Shown here: positions 18,004 through 26,476 of the stretch, piece by piece | How positions within the stretch are numbered: position 1 is the stretch's first letter | How the letters are laid out: every line of letters begins with the position of its first letter | Position numbers and translations under genes: made by a program | The notes under the pieces: generated by a model | Databases searched by the model: none | What the model was told of the DNA's origin: nothing | The model's input: the letters and a program-made list of their open reading frames with translations, nothing else | Origin: Haplomitrium mnioides | Taxonomy: Eukaryota; Marchantiophyta; Haplomitriopsida; Calobryales | Reading direction: 5' to 3' | DNA length: 30,752 nt | Assembly: GCA_049999725.1 (NCBI GenBank) | Contig: JBNGIS010016744.1 | Span: 1 to 30,752, forward strand

Positions 18004-18962
18004 ATAATATTTCCTGCCCACTTCCAGATAGTGTTGACAAGCCTGAGATCTGACAAGTCTCTTGAGGAAATCCCATTCATAAGTGAACAAAAAGAAACTA
18101 GCCAAGTACACTGCACAATTAGTGCCCATAGGTATCCTGATGGATTGTCTAAAGACAGAGTGACCAAAAGAGAGATTAAGATTATCCACCAGAAAGTCCA
18201 GCCAGCAAATGAGGTCTGTGGCTTCTACTAACTTAAAAGACTTCAGGTTTAACCAAGAATGTAATTCTTCTCTACTTTTAAGCCACATGTACTTAAAATC
18301 AAGGGCTGTTTTATGACAACCAAGAATCTGAACCGATGGAGTTTAAACTGTTCACTAAAAACTTTGAGGATAAGAGAACTCATTCTGGTTTTAAGATCTG
18401 CTAAGTCTTTATTAGTATAAAGGGTAGAAAAGTCAAAGGACTGCAAAACTAAAGGAGAAGATTTCTTTGAGAGAGTTCTTGAGGAATTAATAAAGCTTAT
18501 CACTTTAATAACGTCTGTAGAATCTTTCAGGACCCAACTACCTTCACAAGGAACATTAGCTTTATAAAGTGTGTCCACCCAAAGTTTATGCACATTACTT
18601 TGTAACAAGAACTAAGCCATTTAGAAACATCAGTAAGAGTGGTACCACAGGCAGAATTAATGAACCTGGGTTTTTTAGGAGTCTTGCAAAACTTCCAAGC
18701 AGCACAAATGAAGAGGATTCTAGAACCTAACTTGAAGAGTTTAAACAAGTGATGATTAACGAATTTTTGTGAGCCTCAAAAACATCAGCTTCACTAATAT
18801 CCAACCTTTGATAAGTGCCTACCGAAGAGCACAACTCCTGAGAAATGGTAGACACATAATCCTTCTTACAAACAAACTTTATTACTACATTTGTCCATGA
18901 ATGTAATAACAAATTGTTCCTGGAAGTTCTTTAAGGCTTCCAGGTCTACACAAGTTAAGGGA
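18004..18962 (-). pseudogene. Penelope-like element (PLE) reverse transcriptase
   Basis: Minus-strand RT of the Penelope class, in three to four frames. In order: NFQEQFVIT and VCKKDYVSTISQELCSSVGT (18930-18820), the DK.....V.CKK.Y block; WKFCKTPKKPRFINSACGTT then LTDVSKWLSSCYK (18610-18700), the core PLE K..RFI.....T..S..L motif; SFDFSTLYTN (about 18408-18438), PLE motif A; and IPMGTNCAVYLASFFLFTYE (about 18075-18140), PLE motif B. The catalytic Y.DD and the GIY-YIG endonuclease, which normally follow, are absent because the element ends in the antisense LINE near 18000. The N-terminal part continues at 19290-19665 beyond an F1 insertion. Confidence 0.87.
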
Positions 18963-18964
18963 TA

Positions 18965-19268
18965 TTAGTTATGAAGTTGTGGAGAGCAAAACTAACCACA
19001 ACAACAATTAAATGGAAGCTGCAATAGTCTAGAAAAAACCTACACATATCACAACTGTGCACGCATAGAGTGCAGCCTGGACAATGTGGTGTCAGACACA
19101 AAGTTTCAGACTATTCAGCCTCATCATGTGTAGCAGTGACAAGCTACCACAACTTCCTGCTGGTTTCGTCAGTTCCCGACAGCAGGTCCTGATCAATCGT
19201 CACACTGAGTTTCTGCCACTTTCCGGAAGTAACGGGAAAACTCAGTCATGATGATGCCTAGCACTCCA
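18965..19268 (-). mobile_element. F1 retroposon, copy 6 (inside the PLE)
   Basis: Runs from TTAGTTATGAAG to CCTAGCACTCCA, about 304 bp, in the same orientation as the PLE it interrupts. Hairpins CCTGCTG/CAGCAGG and ACTGAGTTT/AAACTCAGT are intact. No clear target duplication was seen. Confidence 0.85.
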
Positions 19269-19279
19269 AGAAGTAGCAG

Positions 19280-19665
19280 ACTGCTGAAGAGGCAATTACT
19301 CCAACTTAGATTTCACAATCTCAACCACTTTACACAGCCAGCATTGCATAATGCCTTGTACTGCAAAAAACTCTTCTAAGCGATTAGCATACTTCGGTAG
19401 GCCTTGTTCTATAGCTCTAAGCAAAGAAACTTTAGAGACACAAGCCCATCTAAATCTCATGCCACGAGAAAACAAGTCTATAAGATTAGGCCTATTAAGA
19501 ATATCAAGATTAGCTGTGACCACATGACCACAATGAGGATCTAAGAAAGGAACAAAATGAGAGCAGGCACAGTTAGCAGCTAGAATATGCAACAGTCTTT
19601 GCTGATCTAACCTTCTACCTATAAGGTTATATTTACAATAAGATTGTCCTCCTTTTGCAAAATGT
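19280..19665 (-). pseudogene. PLE N-terminal region
   Basis: The minus frame 19592-19296 reads CACSHFVPFLDPHCGHVVTA then NLDILNRPNLIDLFSRGMRF. The C.C...F.....HVVTG.L.I......L..L...G...R signature is characteristic of the region before the RT in Penelope-like proteins. Residues IEQGLPKYANRLEEF follow as a helix. Upstream, GGQSYCKYNLIGRRLDQQRL probably belongs to the same protein. It is separated from the RT half by F1 copy 6, and joins Copia D gag near 19670. Confidence 0.8.
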
Positions 19666-19679
19666 ACACTTGTGGAAGC

Positions 19680-20231
19680 TTGCCCTACTTTGCAACTGGT
19701 GCTGAATCCATACTGCTGCCTTCTTCTGCCTGAACATCTTTGGTCATCAGGCTGACCTTGAGGCTTGATTCATTTCTGCCACGTATGTGAAGAACTTCTA
19801 CATGCTGGTGACATGTACTGCTTCTAGAGTTCCTGGGGCCTATTTTCAAGTAAAAACAACTCCTACAGGTCAGCAAGACCTCTTTGCTCATAAACCTTCT
19901 TGAGGCTGTACCTCACTTCCAGTAGTGAGGGTTATAACTTGGGTGAATTGAATCTTTCCCAAGTTCAGGCAGATCTGAGAATGATGATCTGCCTGGATCC
20001 ACATTTCCATTTGCTCTTTAGTGGCAGTAGTGCCATTGGGTTTAGGAATGCCATCTGCTTCATGAAATTGTCTTCCAAGGATTTCCATATGCCATGGGAT
20101 TGTTTCCTTGTGACCTCTTTCATGTCATTTTCCTTGACTGCTAATTCTGCTGTAGTGGGTGTCCTTTCAACATGCCCTTCCAGGTTTTCACTCCCAGATT
20201 GTCTAGCATAGAATAGGAACAATCTCTCCAA
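19680..20231 (-). pseudogene. Copia D gag-like region
   Basis: Frameshifted minus-strand frames directly downstream of the putative primer site. WKSLEDNF, then HEADGIPKPNGTTATKEQME followed by MWIQADHHSQICLNLGKIQF and TQVITLTTGSE, resembles the Copia gag capsid pattern (W...L......L.....P......W...D..A...I.LNL...Q...V...TT..E.W). The similarity is modest. Position between the 5' LTR and the zinc knuckle, in the right orientation, supports the assignment. Confidence 0.55.
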
Positions 20232-20277
20232 TTTGTAACTTTGAGCTCTTCAAAAAATTCGTCAGCGTCCCATGCAT

Positions 20278-20291
20278 GGGCTTATAACCTA
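20278..20291 (-). promoter_or_regulatory. Degenerate tRNA primer-binding site of Copia D
   Basis: Minus-strand TAGGTTATAAGCCC followed by ATG, resembling TGGTATCAGAGCCATG. It lies about 14 bp inside the LTR end at 20305, further than usual, so small insertions may have occurred. Confidence 0.4.
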
Positions 20292-20456
20292 ATGAAAAAT
20301 CAAGTGTTGTTTTTCACTGGAATGACTAAAATGTCACTTTGAAATCTGATGCATCACAGTTCGTGAGAGGTAGGACTTGATTTTTTATTCGAATCGATTT
20401 GTTAGCAAATCCAGCCTGCATCAGAGCTGCATGTAGAGAGAGGAACAAAAAAAATG

Positions 20457-20735
20457 GGCGCCTCCCTTTGATTTTGCGATTGCAGAAACAGGGCCTCCCT
20501 GTGTCTTCGCGATTAGCAAAAACGGGGCGCCTCCTGCCTCTGCACGATCAGCAAAATGGGGCGCCTTCTGTCTCTGCACGATGAGCAAAACAGGGCGCCT
20601 CCCTTTTCCTTCGCCATTAGCAAAATGGGGGTGCCTCCCAGCGTGTGCACGATTAGAAGAAAACTATGGCCCCTTCTGTGCATCTTCGCAAATGCAGAAA
20701 CGGAGCACCTGCTCTCCTTCTGCAGACAGACAACT
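20457..20735. repeat. GC-rich minisatellite (about 34-35 bp unit) in the 5' LTR
   Basis: About eight units such as GGGGCGCCTCCTGCCTCTGC followed by ACGATCAGCAAAAT. Units vary mainly in the pyrimidine-rich middle. Counterpart of 12425-12650, with a different unit order and number. Confidence 0.82.
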
Positions 20736-20812
20736 TAGGCAAGAAAAACGATGGACGTATCGATGTGTGAAAATGAGGATAATTTGTGCTCCTCTTCTGC
20801 TGATTTATATAT

Positions 20813-21280
20813 ATAGTTATGAAGTTGTGGAGAGCAAAACTAACCACAAAAACAATTAAATGGAAGCTGCAATAGTCTAGGCAAAACCTTCACACATCAC
20901 AACAGCGCAACACATAGAGTGCAGCCTTCACAATGTGGTGTCAGACACAAAGTTTCAGACTATTCAGCCTCATCATGTGTGGCAGTAACAAGCTGCCACA
21001 ACTACCTGCTGGTTTCGTCAGTTCCCAACAGCAGGTCCTGATCAATCTTTGTACTGAGTTTCTGCCATTTTCCAGAAGTAACGCGAAAACTCAGTCATGA
21101 TGATGCCTAGCACTCCACCAAGAATCCAACTAATCAAAATCTGTCAACTCTTAAGCATCAGCTTGCGATATCATTCATTTCACTTTAGTTTGACCTTGTG
21201 AAGCAAACATCCAAGAGCATAACTCCCAGAGAGGTCTGCTGAAAGGTTAGTGATTGGGGCCTTCTGCACCCTGAATATGC
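20813..21280 (-). mobile_element. F1 retroposon, copy 7 (inside the Copia D 5' LTR)
   Basis: Runs from ATATAGTTATGAAG to CACCCTGAATATGC. The 3' LTR shows the empty site (TGATTTATATATAGTATACA, about 12766-12785). The flanks TATATATAG and TATGCATAG may be a degraded target duplication. Hairpin arms are conserved apart from single changes. Confidence 0.87.
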
Positions 21281-21587
21281 ATAGTGTACAAAACCAGCTG
21301 CAGCTGGAAAACAAAGGGTTTAGGCAACAATAACACGCCAGAGGAGAATACCTCACTATACACCAATAGAGTCTGTCATTGATCTAGCTGAAGCATCAGC
21401 TCCACGTTGTAGTGAAAAGGGTCAAAAGGCAGGTGACCAAATATGATGTTTTGCATGAAGCTTATCAACCGTAGTACTAGTCCATGTTTGCTTCTGAAGG
21501 GGGAATGAGAAGTGATCCACTAACACTCCCAGAAGCCACGAGTACGCCAAATGCTGCTAACTGGAAAGAAGCAATTCAAAGTGAGTT

Positions 21588-21597
21588 GGAATCAATA
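21588..21597. repeat. Target-site duplication of F2 copy 2, left (about 10 bp)
   Basis: GGAATCAATA, repeated at 21984-21993. Unit 2 has the corresponding single site (GGAGTCAGTA at about 10894). Confidence 0.82.
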
Positions 21598-21983
21598 TAT
21601 ATCTTTATAAGTATTGAGAGAACTTCATACTTACAAACTAAGGTAGCCAATCATAAAGTTAATCAAGATGATCTGTACTGAAGATTGAAAAGATTAACAA
21701 CCCAACCTCCACCCCAATCAAAAACAAAAATAAAGCAGAAGAAACCCAAAAATAAAATAAATATTTTAAAATTAAATTAAATTAACTAACTAGCTAGCTA
21801 ACTAGAGGAGAAGTGCGGTGATGCGCATAGTGTTTGTCAAGCACCCTCTAAGCAGCATTATGAGTAGTATTGACAGATTACTACTACTTTACCACAGACT
21901 TCGTCAGTTCCCAGCCATGGATATAAGTTATGCCAAAGGCAAAACTAAAGTCCTACGTTTCTGTCACTATTCTGGAAGTGGTG
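21598..21983 (-). mobile_element. F2 retroposon, copy 2 (386 bp)
   Basis: A clean insertion in Copia A with a 10 bp duplication. It contains TTGACAGAT between AGTAGTA and TACTACT arms (about 21868-21890), TTCGTCAGTTCC (21900-21911) and CCTACGTTTCTGTCACTATT (21952-21971). It ends at GTGGTGGG, just before the matching 3' arm seen in copy 1, as expected of 5' truncation on the minus strand. No ORF. Confidence 0.87.
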
Positions 21984-22479
21984 GGAATCAATAGAAAAGA
22001 ATCACACATAGACTGTGACCAAGCTACCAACTGGAAAGAAAACTGCAAAGTGTAAGTGGGTGCATGACACTAAGTACACACCAGAAGGTTTTCTTGAAAG
22101 ATAGAAAGCAAGACTGGTCGCTATGGGTTTCTCTCAAGTCTATGGAATAAACTCCGATGAAGCCTTCTCTCCAGTGGTAAGGACAACATCCATTGAAGCA
22201 ATCCTTTCTTTTGCTCCACAACTTAATCTTGAACTAGAGCAGATGGATGCTAAAACTACATTTTTGCATGGGGTACTTGCTTAAGAAGCAAACCTTGAAA
22301 TGCTTGAAGGACTTCAAAGTCTTGGTATGGTCTGTAGGTTACCCAAGGCTCTGTATGGTGTTAAACAATCCTTCAGACTTTGGTTTCAAAAAATGCATAC
22401 CTTTTTAATTCAAATGGGCTTCAAGGCAACTGGTGCTGATCAAAATTTATACTTCAGTGGGACAGCAGAAAAATTTGTT

Positions 22480-22494
22480 ATTCTTGCTCTATAT
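22480..22494. repeat. Target-site duplication of F1 copy 8, left (15 bp)
   Basis: ATTCTTGCTCTATAT, identical to 23070-23084. Units 1 and 2 have the single uninterrupted site within the codons for ILALYVDD. Confidence 0.92.
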
Positions 22495-23069
22495 TAGTTA
22501 TGAAGTTGTGGAGAGCAAAACTAACCACAACAACAATTAAATGGAAGCTGCAATAGTCTAGGAAAAACCTACACATATCACAACTGTGCACGCATAGACT
22601 GTGGCCTTGACTCTGTGGTGTCAGACACAAAGTTTCAGACTATTCAGCCTCATCATGTGTAGCAGTGACAAGCTGCCACAACTTCCTGCTGGTTTTGTCA
22701 GTTCCCGACAGCAGGTCCTGATCAATCGTCGTACTGAGTTTCTGCCACTTTCCGGAAGTGACGGGAAAACTCAGTCATGATGATGACTAGCACAGCACTA
22801 AGAATCCAACTAATCAAAATCTGTCAACTCTCAAGCATCAGCTTACGACATCATTCATTTCACTTTAGTTTGATCTTGTGAAGCAAACATCCAAGAGCAT
22901 AACTCCCAGAGAGGTCTGCTGAAAAGTTAGTGATTGGGGCCTTCCTGAACATAGCACATGAAGCGCATCACTGGTGACTACTTGGATGCAGAACATCCGC
23001 TAAAGTCACTGAATATACTAGTTATGAAGTTGTGGAGAGCAAAACTAACCACAACAACACTTAAATGGA
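22495..23069 (-). mobile_element. F1 retroposon, copy 8: full unit plus a 50 bp head-to-tail partial unit
   Basis: The 575 bp insert bounded by the 15 bp duplication holds one complete unit (22495-about 23017, including the hairpin at 22974-23009) followed directly by the first 50 bp of a second unit, TAGTTATGAAGTTGTGGAGA onward, from about 23019. On the minus strand this is a 5'-truncated partial unit followed by a full unit. Since one target duplication surrounds both, they went in as a single dimeric product. Confidence 0.88.
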
Positions 23070-23084
23070 ATTCTTGCTCTATAT
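23070..23084. repeat. Target-site duplication of F1 copy 8, right (15 bp)
   Basis: Identical to 22480-22494. Confidence 0.92.
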
Positions 23085-23549
23085 GTGGATGACACAATTC
23101 TGGTCAGCAATCACAAGGAATCTCTTTGTTTGACTAAGTCCCTTCTAAGTCAGGAATTCCACATGACTAATTGTGGGCAAATCAAACAATGCCTAGGGAT
23201 GAGAACCACCATAAACCATGATAAGGGTTGGATCGAGATTGACCAACAACACTACATAACTAATGTTCTCAAAAGGTTTGGTATGAACGCCTGTAAACCC
23301 ATATCTACACCTATGCAAACAGGAAAGAAATTATCTGCAGACAACTGTCCTGTTACAGAAAAGGGCCACACCTCTTTACTAGAAGACATCAGTTCTGGAT
23401 TGGTCCCAAGATAAGCAGATGGATCAAGCACTTTGAGTGCTATAAGCAGAAGGAAAGGATGCAACACCTTTGGTCTCTTCTTCTCTAGCTATTTAGCTAA
23501 GGCATTCATGTGCTTGAACAATGTGAGAGAGAAGAAGTTATAGAGATAA

Positions 23550-24660
23550 CTGAAAAAAGAGAAGACACCTCTGCAGGTGTGCTATACTTTGCCATGTTGT
23601 CTTGCTTATGTTTCCTGCAGTTTTCCAACAATGTGCCCAGCCACATCTGTGCACCTTGTCTGTATGAGCATGGAAAGCTAGAGAAAGTGCTTGTTTGAGG
23701 AAGAGAATTGCAATCATGCCCAAAACTCTGGGAGTTGTGGAAACCAATGGGATCATGAGGAAGAGATTACGAAAACAATTTTGAGCCATTTCAACACGCC
23801 AAGAAAACTGTAGAACAGAAAAAACTGGAAGCGTGAAGGAGAAATTCATCTTACTAACGTACAATCAAAAAGGTGGTTTCCAAAGGGTTGCTGAGCTCGA
23901 TTTCAAGGTTGGGAGGATAGCAACGCGAATTAGGCTCAATATGCAAGGTTGCACAGCAGACTTTTTTGCTGTTTATGCCATTTACAACTCAAAAACCTGC
24001 CACATTGAAAAACAATCAACAATCATTAGGTTCTTTTGGGAGAAAAAAACAATACTCATCTTTTCCATTCTTTTAGTTATGTACGAACAGGTAAACCGTT
24101 GCGAGAGCGCAACTTTAAGTTGGAGGGAATTCCATTTTGCCTTTTGATCTTGATCTTGAATTCCATTTTGCCTATTGTTCAGAGTCACTTACCTCAAATT
24201 GATTTTCAGAAAAGGAGGCAGTAAATTTCACTGACATATAATCCGCTCCAGCTTGCTCGAAATTTTGGTTGGCAGCTTGAAACAGGCAGAAGCTGAATCA
24301 AGTGAAAGAATGTCTGCGATGTTTGATGAAGGCAGAGGCGACAATAATGCAGTTGAAGAACGTTTGTCTCCTGTGAAAAAGAAAGGGAGACTCAACCGAA
24401 TAAGCTCTACATAGTTGAAGAATGGAATAGGGAAGACAGCATCAGAAAACCAGAATTCGATTAAAAAGAGCTGTGCAAACATGTGCGGGAAGGAGGAAAC
24501 AATGAAGAGGCTCAAAGAGAGAGCCAATTTTGTAGCTCAGAAACTCAAAAAATGCTCTTACGAACCTGCGTTATGCAAAGGAAAGGCAGGAGACATGGTA
24601 AGAAGGAATTGAAAGGATTCAAAAGAGAGGCTCAAAATCTGCTCAATTAGGTACCTGCCT
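23550..24660 (+). repeat. Non-Copia half of tandem unit 3, with exon-like frames
   Basis: Up to about 24375 it matches 9769-10605. A plus frame at about 24268-24414 reads LKQAEAESSERMSAMFDEGR then GDNNAVEERLSPVKKKGRLN; next, the frame 24415-24612 reads KNGIGKTASENQNSIKKSCA and ETMKRLKERANFVAQKLKKC. These are charged, helix-rich and unlike transposon proteins. I do not recognise them. They may be captured exons or decayed non-coding DNA. The sequence GACATGGTAAGAAGG at about 24593 looks like a 5' splice site. Confidence 0.45.
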
Positions 24661-25567
24661 ATGCGACGTGAAGATGAATCAAAGTTGGAACTATAGCTGA
24701 GCAAAATACTCTCGATTGAAAAGAGCTATCCAACCTGCAAAATCGAAATCGACAATACAAGAATCGTGAGAAGCTGAGAATCTGCTCGATAAGAAACTGA
24801 TCGAGCTCAAAATTTGCTCAAAGTCTGCTCGACAGGGAGTTTGCCTATTGAGAGCTGCGACAAAAATGGGCTGGAATCCGGGAAAAAAAAATACTCAGAG
24901 CCCCCAAGAAATCCTGGAATGTTCGATGCCGAAATTCTCGCAGAAGTAGAAACCATAAACCGCGAAACCTCAAGAAACACTCACGACTCATGCACAGCCC
25001 TAATATGACCTAAACGTTTCTTTGTCACCGCTTCGGTAAGTCAGCAAATAAGAATATTAGTAGCATGTAGCTCTTTGGCGTGCTCGTTTCTTGATCGAAC
25101 GGTGAGTACAAAGAACTCAACATAAAGGTAATTATCTCTCTTCTTGTTGTGTAGATTTCAATTTGGGATAGGTGAATATAATATGTGGATTTGAATATAT
25201 AGGTGAATATATATATATGCTGATTTCATCTCTAGCCATATAAGAGTAACAAACTTTAGAGACAATAGTACTAATTAAAGGTGATCAAATAAATCCAATT
25301 CACAATAAAGTTAGTCAACATAATTAAATTTGGATTCTAGCTAAGATATTGGCTATAAACTAAGAGATTATTGGATTGAATTGTTTGAAAGAGCATAATA
25401 TATCTTCTACGGTTTACCTGGAAGATCTATGTGGCAATGTTTTGGTTCAAAAGAAACTGCTAGATTCAAATGAGTTCAACTGTTAGATTGTGTCATGAGT
25501 CAATTTACATACGACGACAATCTAATTGCTTAAATTAATGGCAGTGTTGGATCGACTAAAGCTTTGG
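24661..25567. other. No gene recognised
   Basis: The first part (to about 25010) has short charged frames (GKKKYSEPPRNPGMFDAEIL, about 24874-24934) that could be coding; repeated CTGCTCGA...GAGCTC-type words suggest local duplication. From 25020 the sequence is AT-rich, with a TA repeat near 25205-25218, and leads into the gypsy LTR. Confidence 0.4.
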
Positions 25568-25877
25568 TGTAATAGTACAAACATGAGGTTGTGACTTAAC
25601 TTTGAAGTTTCTTTTAACGTTTTAGAGTTGAAGTTAAAAGTGACTTCTAAGTGATCAATTTAAGGTTGAAATTAGAAGTGACTTGTATGTGAAGAAAGAG
25701 GGGTGATAACTTCTTCTCATTCTGGAGTTCCTCTCAATTTGGTTTGACTCTTTGGTTACTTGGCTTTGGCTAGCACTCTTGGCCTTTGTTTGCTTATTAG
25801 CTTTGAGTTGTATAACTTTATTAGAGTTGTCTAGAAGTTGCTACTTATTTGCAAGTTGGTCTTTGAATTCTTTTACA
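25568..25877 (+). repeat. Gypsy C1 5' LTR (310 bp)
   Basis: TGTAATAGTACAAACATGAG to CTTTTACA, homologous to 28003-28375 and followed by a primer site. It lacks about 60 bp relative to the C2 LTR, including the TATA-like TATAAATA, so it has no obvious promoter. Confidence 0.8.
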
Positions 25878-25878
25878 T

Positions 25879-25892
25879 TGGTATTAGAGCCA
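25879..25892 (+). promoter_or_regulatory. Gypsy C1 primer-binding site
   Basis: TGGTATTAGAGCCA, one C-to-T change from the C2 site TGGTATCAGAGCCA. Complementary to the 3' end of plant initiator-Met tRNA. Confidence 0.85.
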
Positions 25893-25904
25893 TAGTGCTT
25901 TTTG

Positions 25905-26476
25905 GTGGAATTGAGAATCAAGAAGCGAGTATGCAAGCGATGCAACAACAAGTTGAACATATTTCTTGCCTTCTAGAAGTTCAAATGCAAATGAGAAAGA
26001 GGGCACATTTTCAAAAAGAAGAAAATCAATTGCAGTTTTCTAAACCAAAAGCATATGATGGGAAAACAGTTCATGGAACATCTTAGAACTTCTTGTTCGA
26101 TTACGAGCAAAATTTTGAGGCTATCAACATAAAAGAGGATGGTCGAAGAATTCTTTTTGTTGCAAGTAAATTGGAAAGAGTGGCAAAAACTTAGTGGAGA
26201 TATCAAATCGAGCAAGTTTAACGTGTAATTGTTGCTACATTTGCTTCTTGGCAAGAGTTCAAAGAAGCGATAAATCAAGATTTAGGGTTTTGAATGCTCC
26301 AAATGTAGCAAGAGATTGTTTGGAAAACTTGAAGCAACTTGATACAGTCAGAAGCTATGTCATGCAATTTCATAATATCATTATACAAATTCCTAATATT
26401 GGCAAGGAAGAAGTTTTAGATCGATTTGCTCAAGGATTGAAGCCTTGTATGGATCAAGCATATTATAGACTTGAAT
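25905..26476 (+). pseudogene. Gypsy C1 gag remnant
   Basis: Counterpart of the C2 gag. The start ATG has become ATT (GGAATTGAG against GAAATGGAG). ASMQAMQQQVEHISCLLEVQ, KPKAYDGKTVHG and, after a stop (GAG to TAG, about 26083) and frame loss, VLNAPNVARDCLENLKQLDT and VLDRFAQGLKPCMDQAYY are readable. The frame ends at 26476. The rest of gag, the zinc knuckle and the protease are deleted: sequence jumps to the region before RT. Confidence 0.85.

Larger units (their letters stand above)
20305..21318 (-). repeat. Copia D 5' LTR, split by F1 and truncated
   Basis: 20305-20812 and 21281-21318 together match 12278-12813 of the 3' LTR. On the plus strand it begins TGTTGTTTTTCACTGG. The upstream half of the LTR (counterpart of 12814-13345) is missing: at 21318 sequence passes directly to Copia A unit 3. 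The two LTRs differ by many substitutions and indels, so the insertion is old. Confidence 0.75.
21319..23549 (+). pseudogene. Copia element A, unit 3: RT fragment split by F2 and F1
   Basis: Homologous to units 1 and 2. Segments: 21319-21597 (linker, MFASEGGMRSDPLTLPEATS at 21484), 21984-22494 (KCKWV, MDAKTTFLHG, YGVKQSFRLWF) and 23070-23549 (catalytic LYVDDTILVS completed at about 23074-23108, QCLGM, KPISTPMQTGKKLSADN). Stops at 22009-22011 and 22102-22104 match those of unit 2. GILA-type integrase, protease and RNase H are absent. The CAG-rich end GLVP is followed by the non-Copia half of the unit. Confidence 0.85.
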
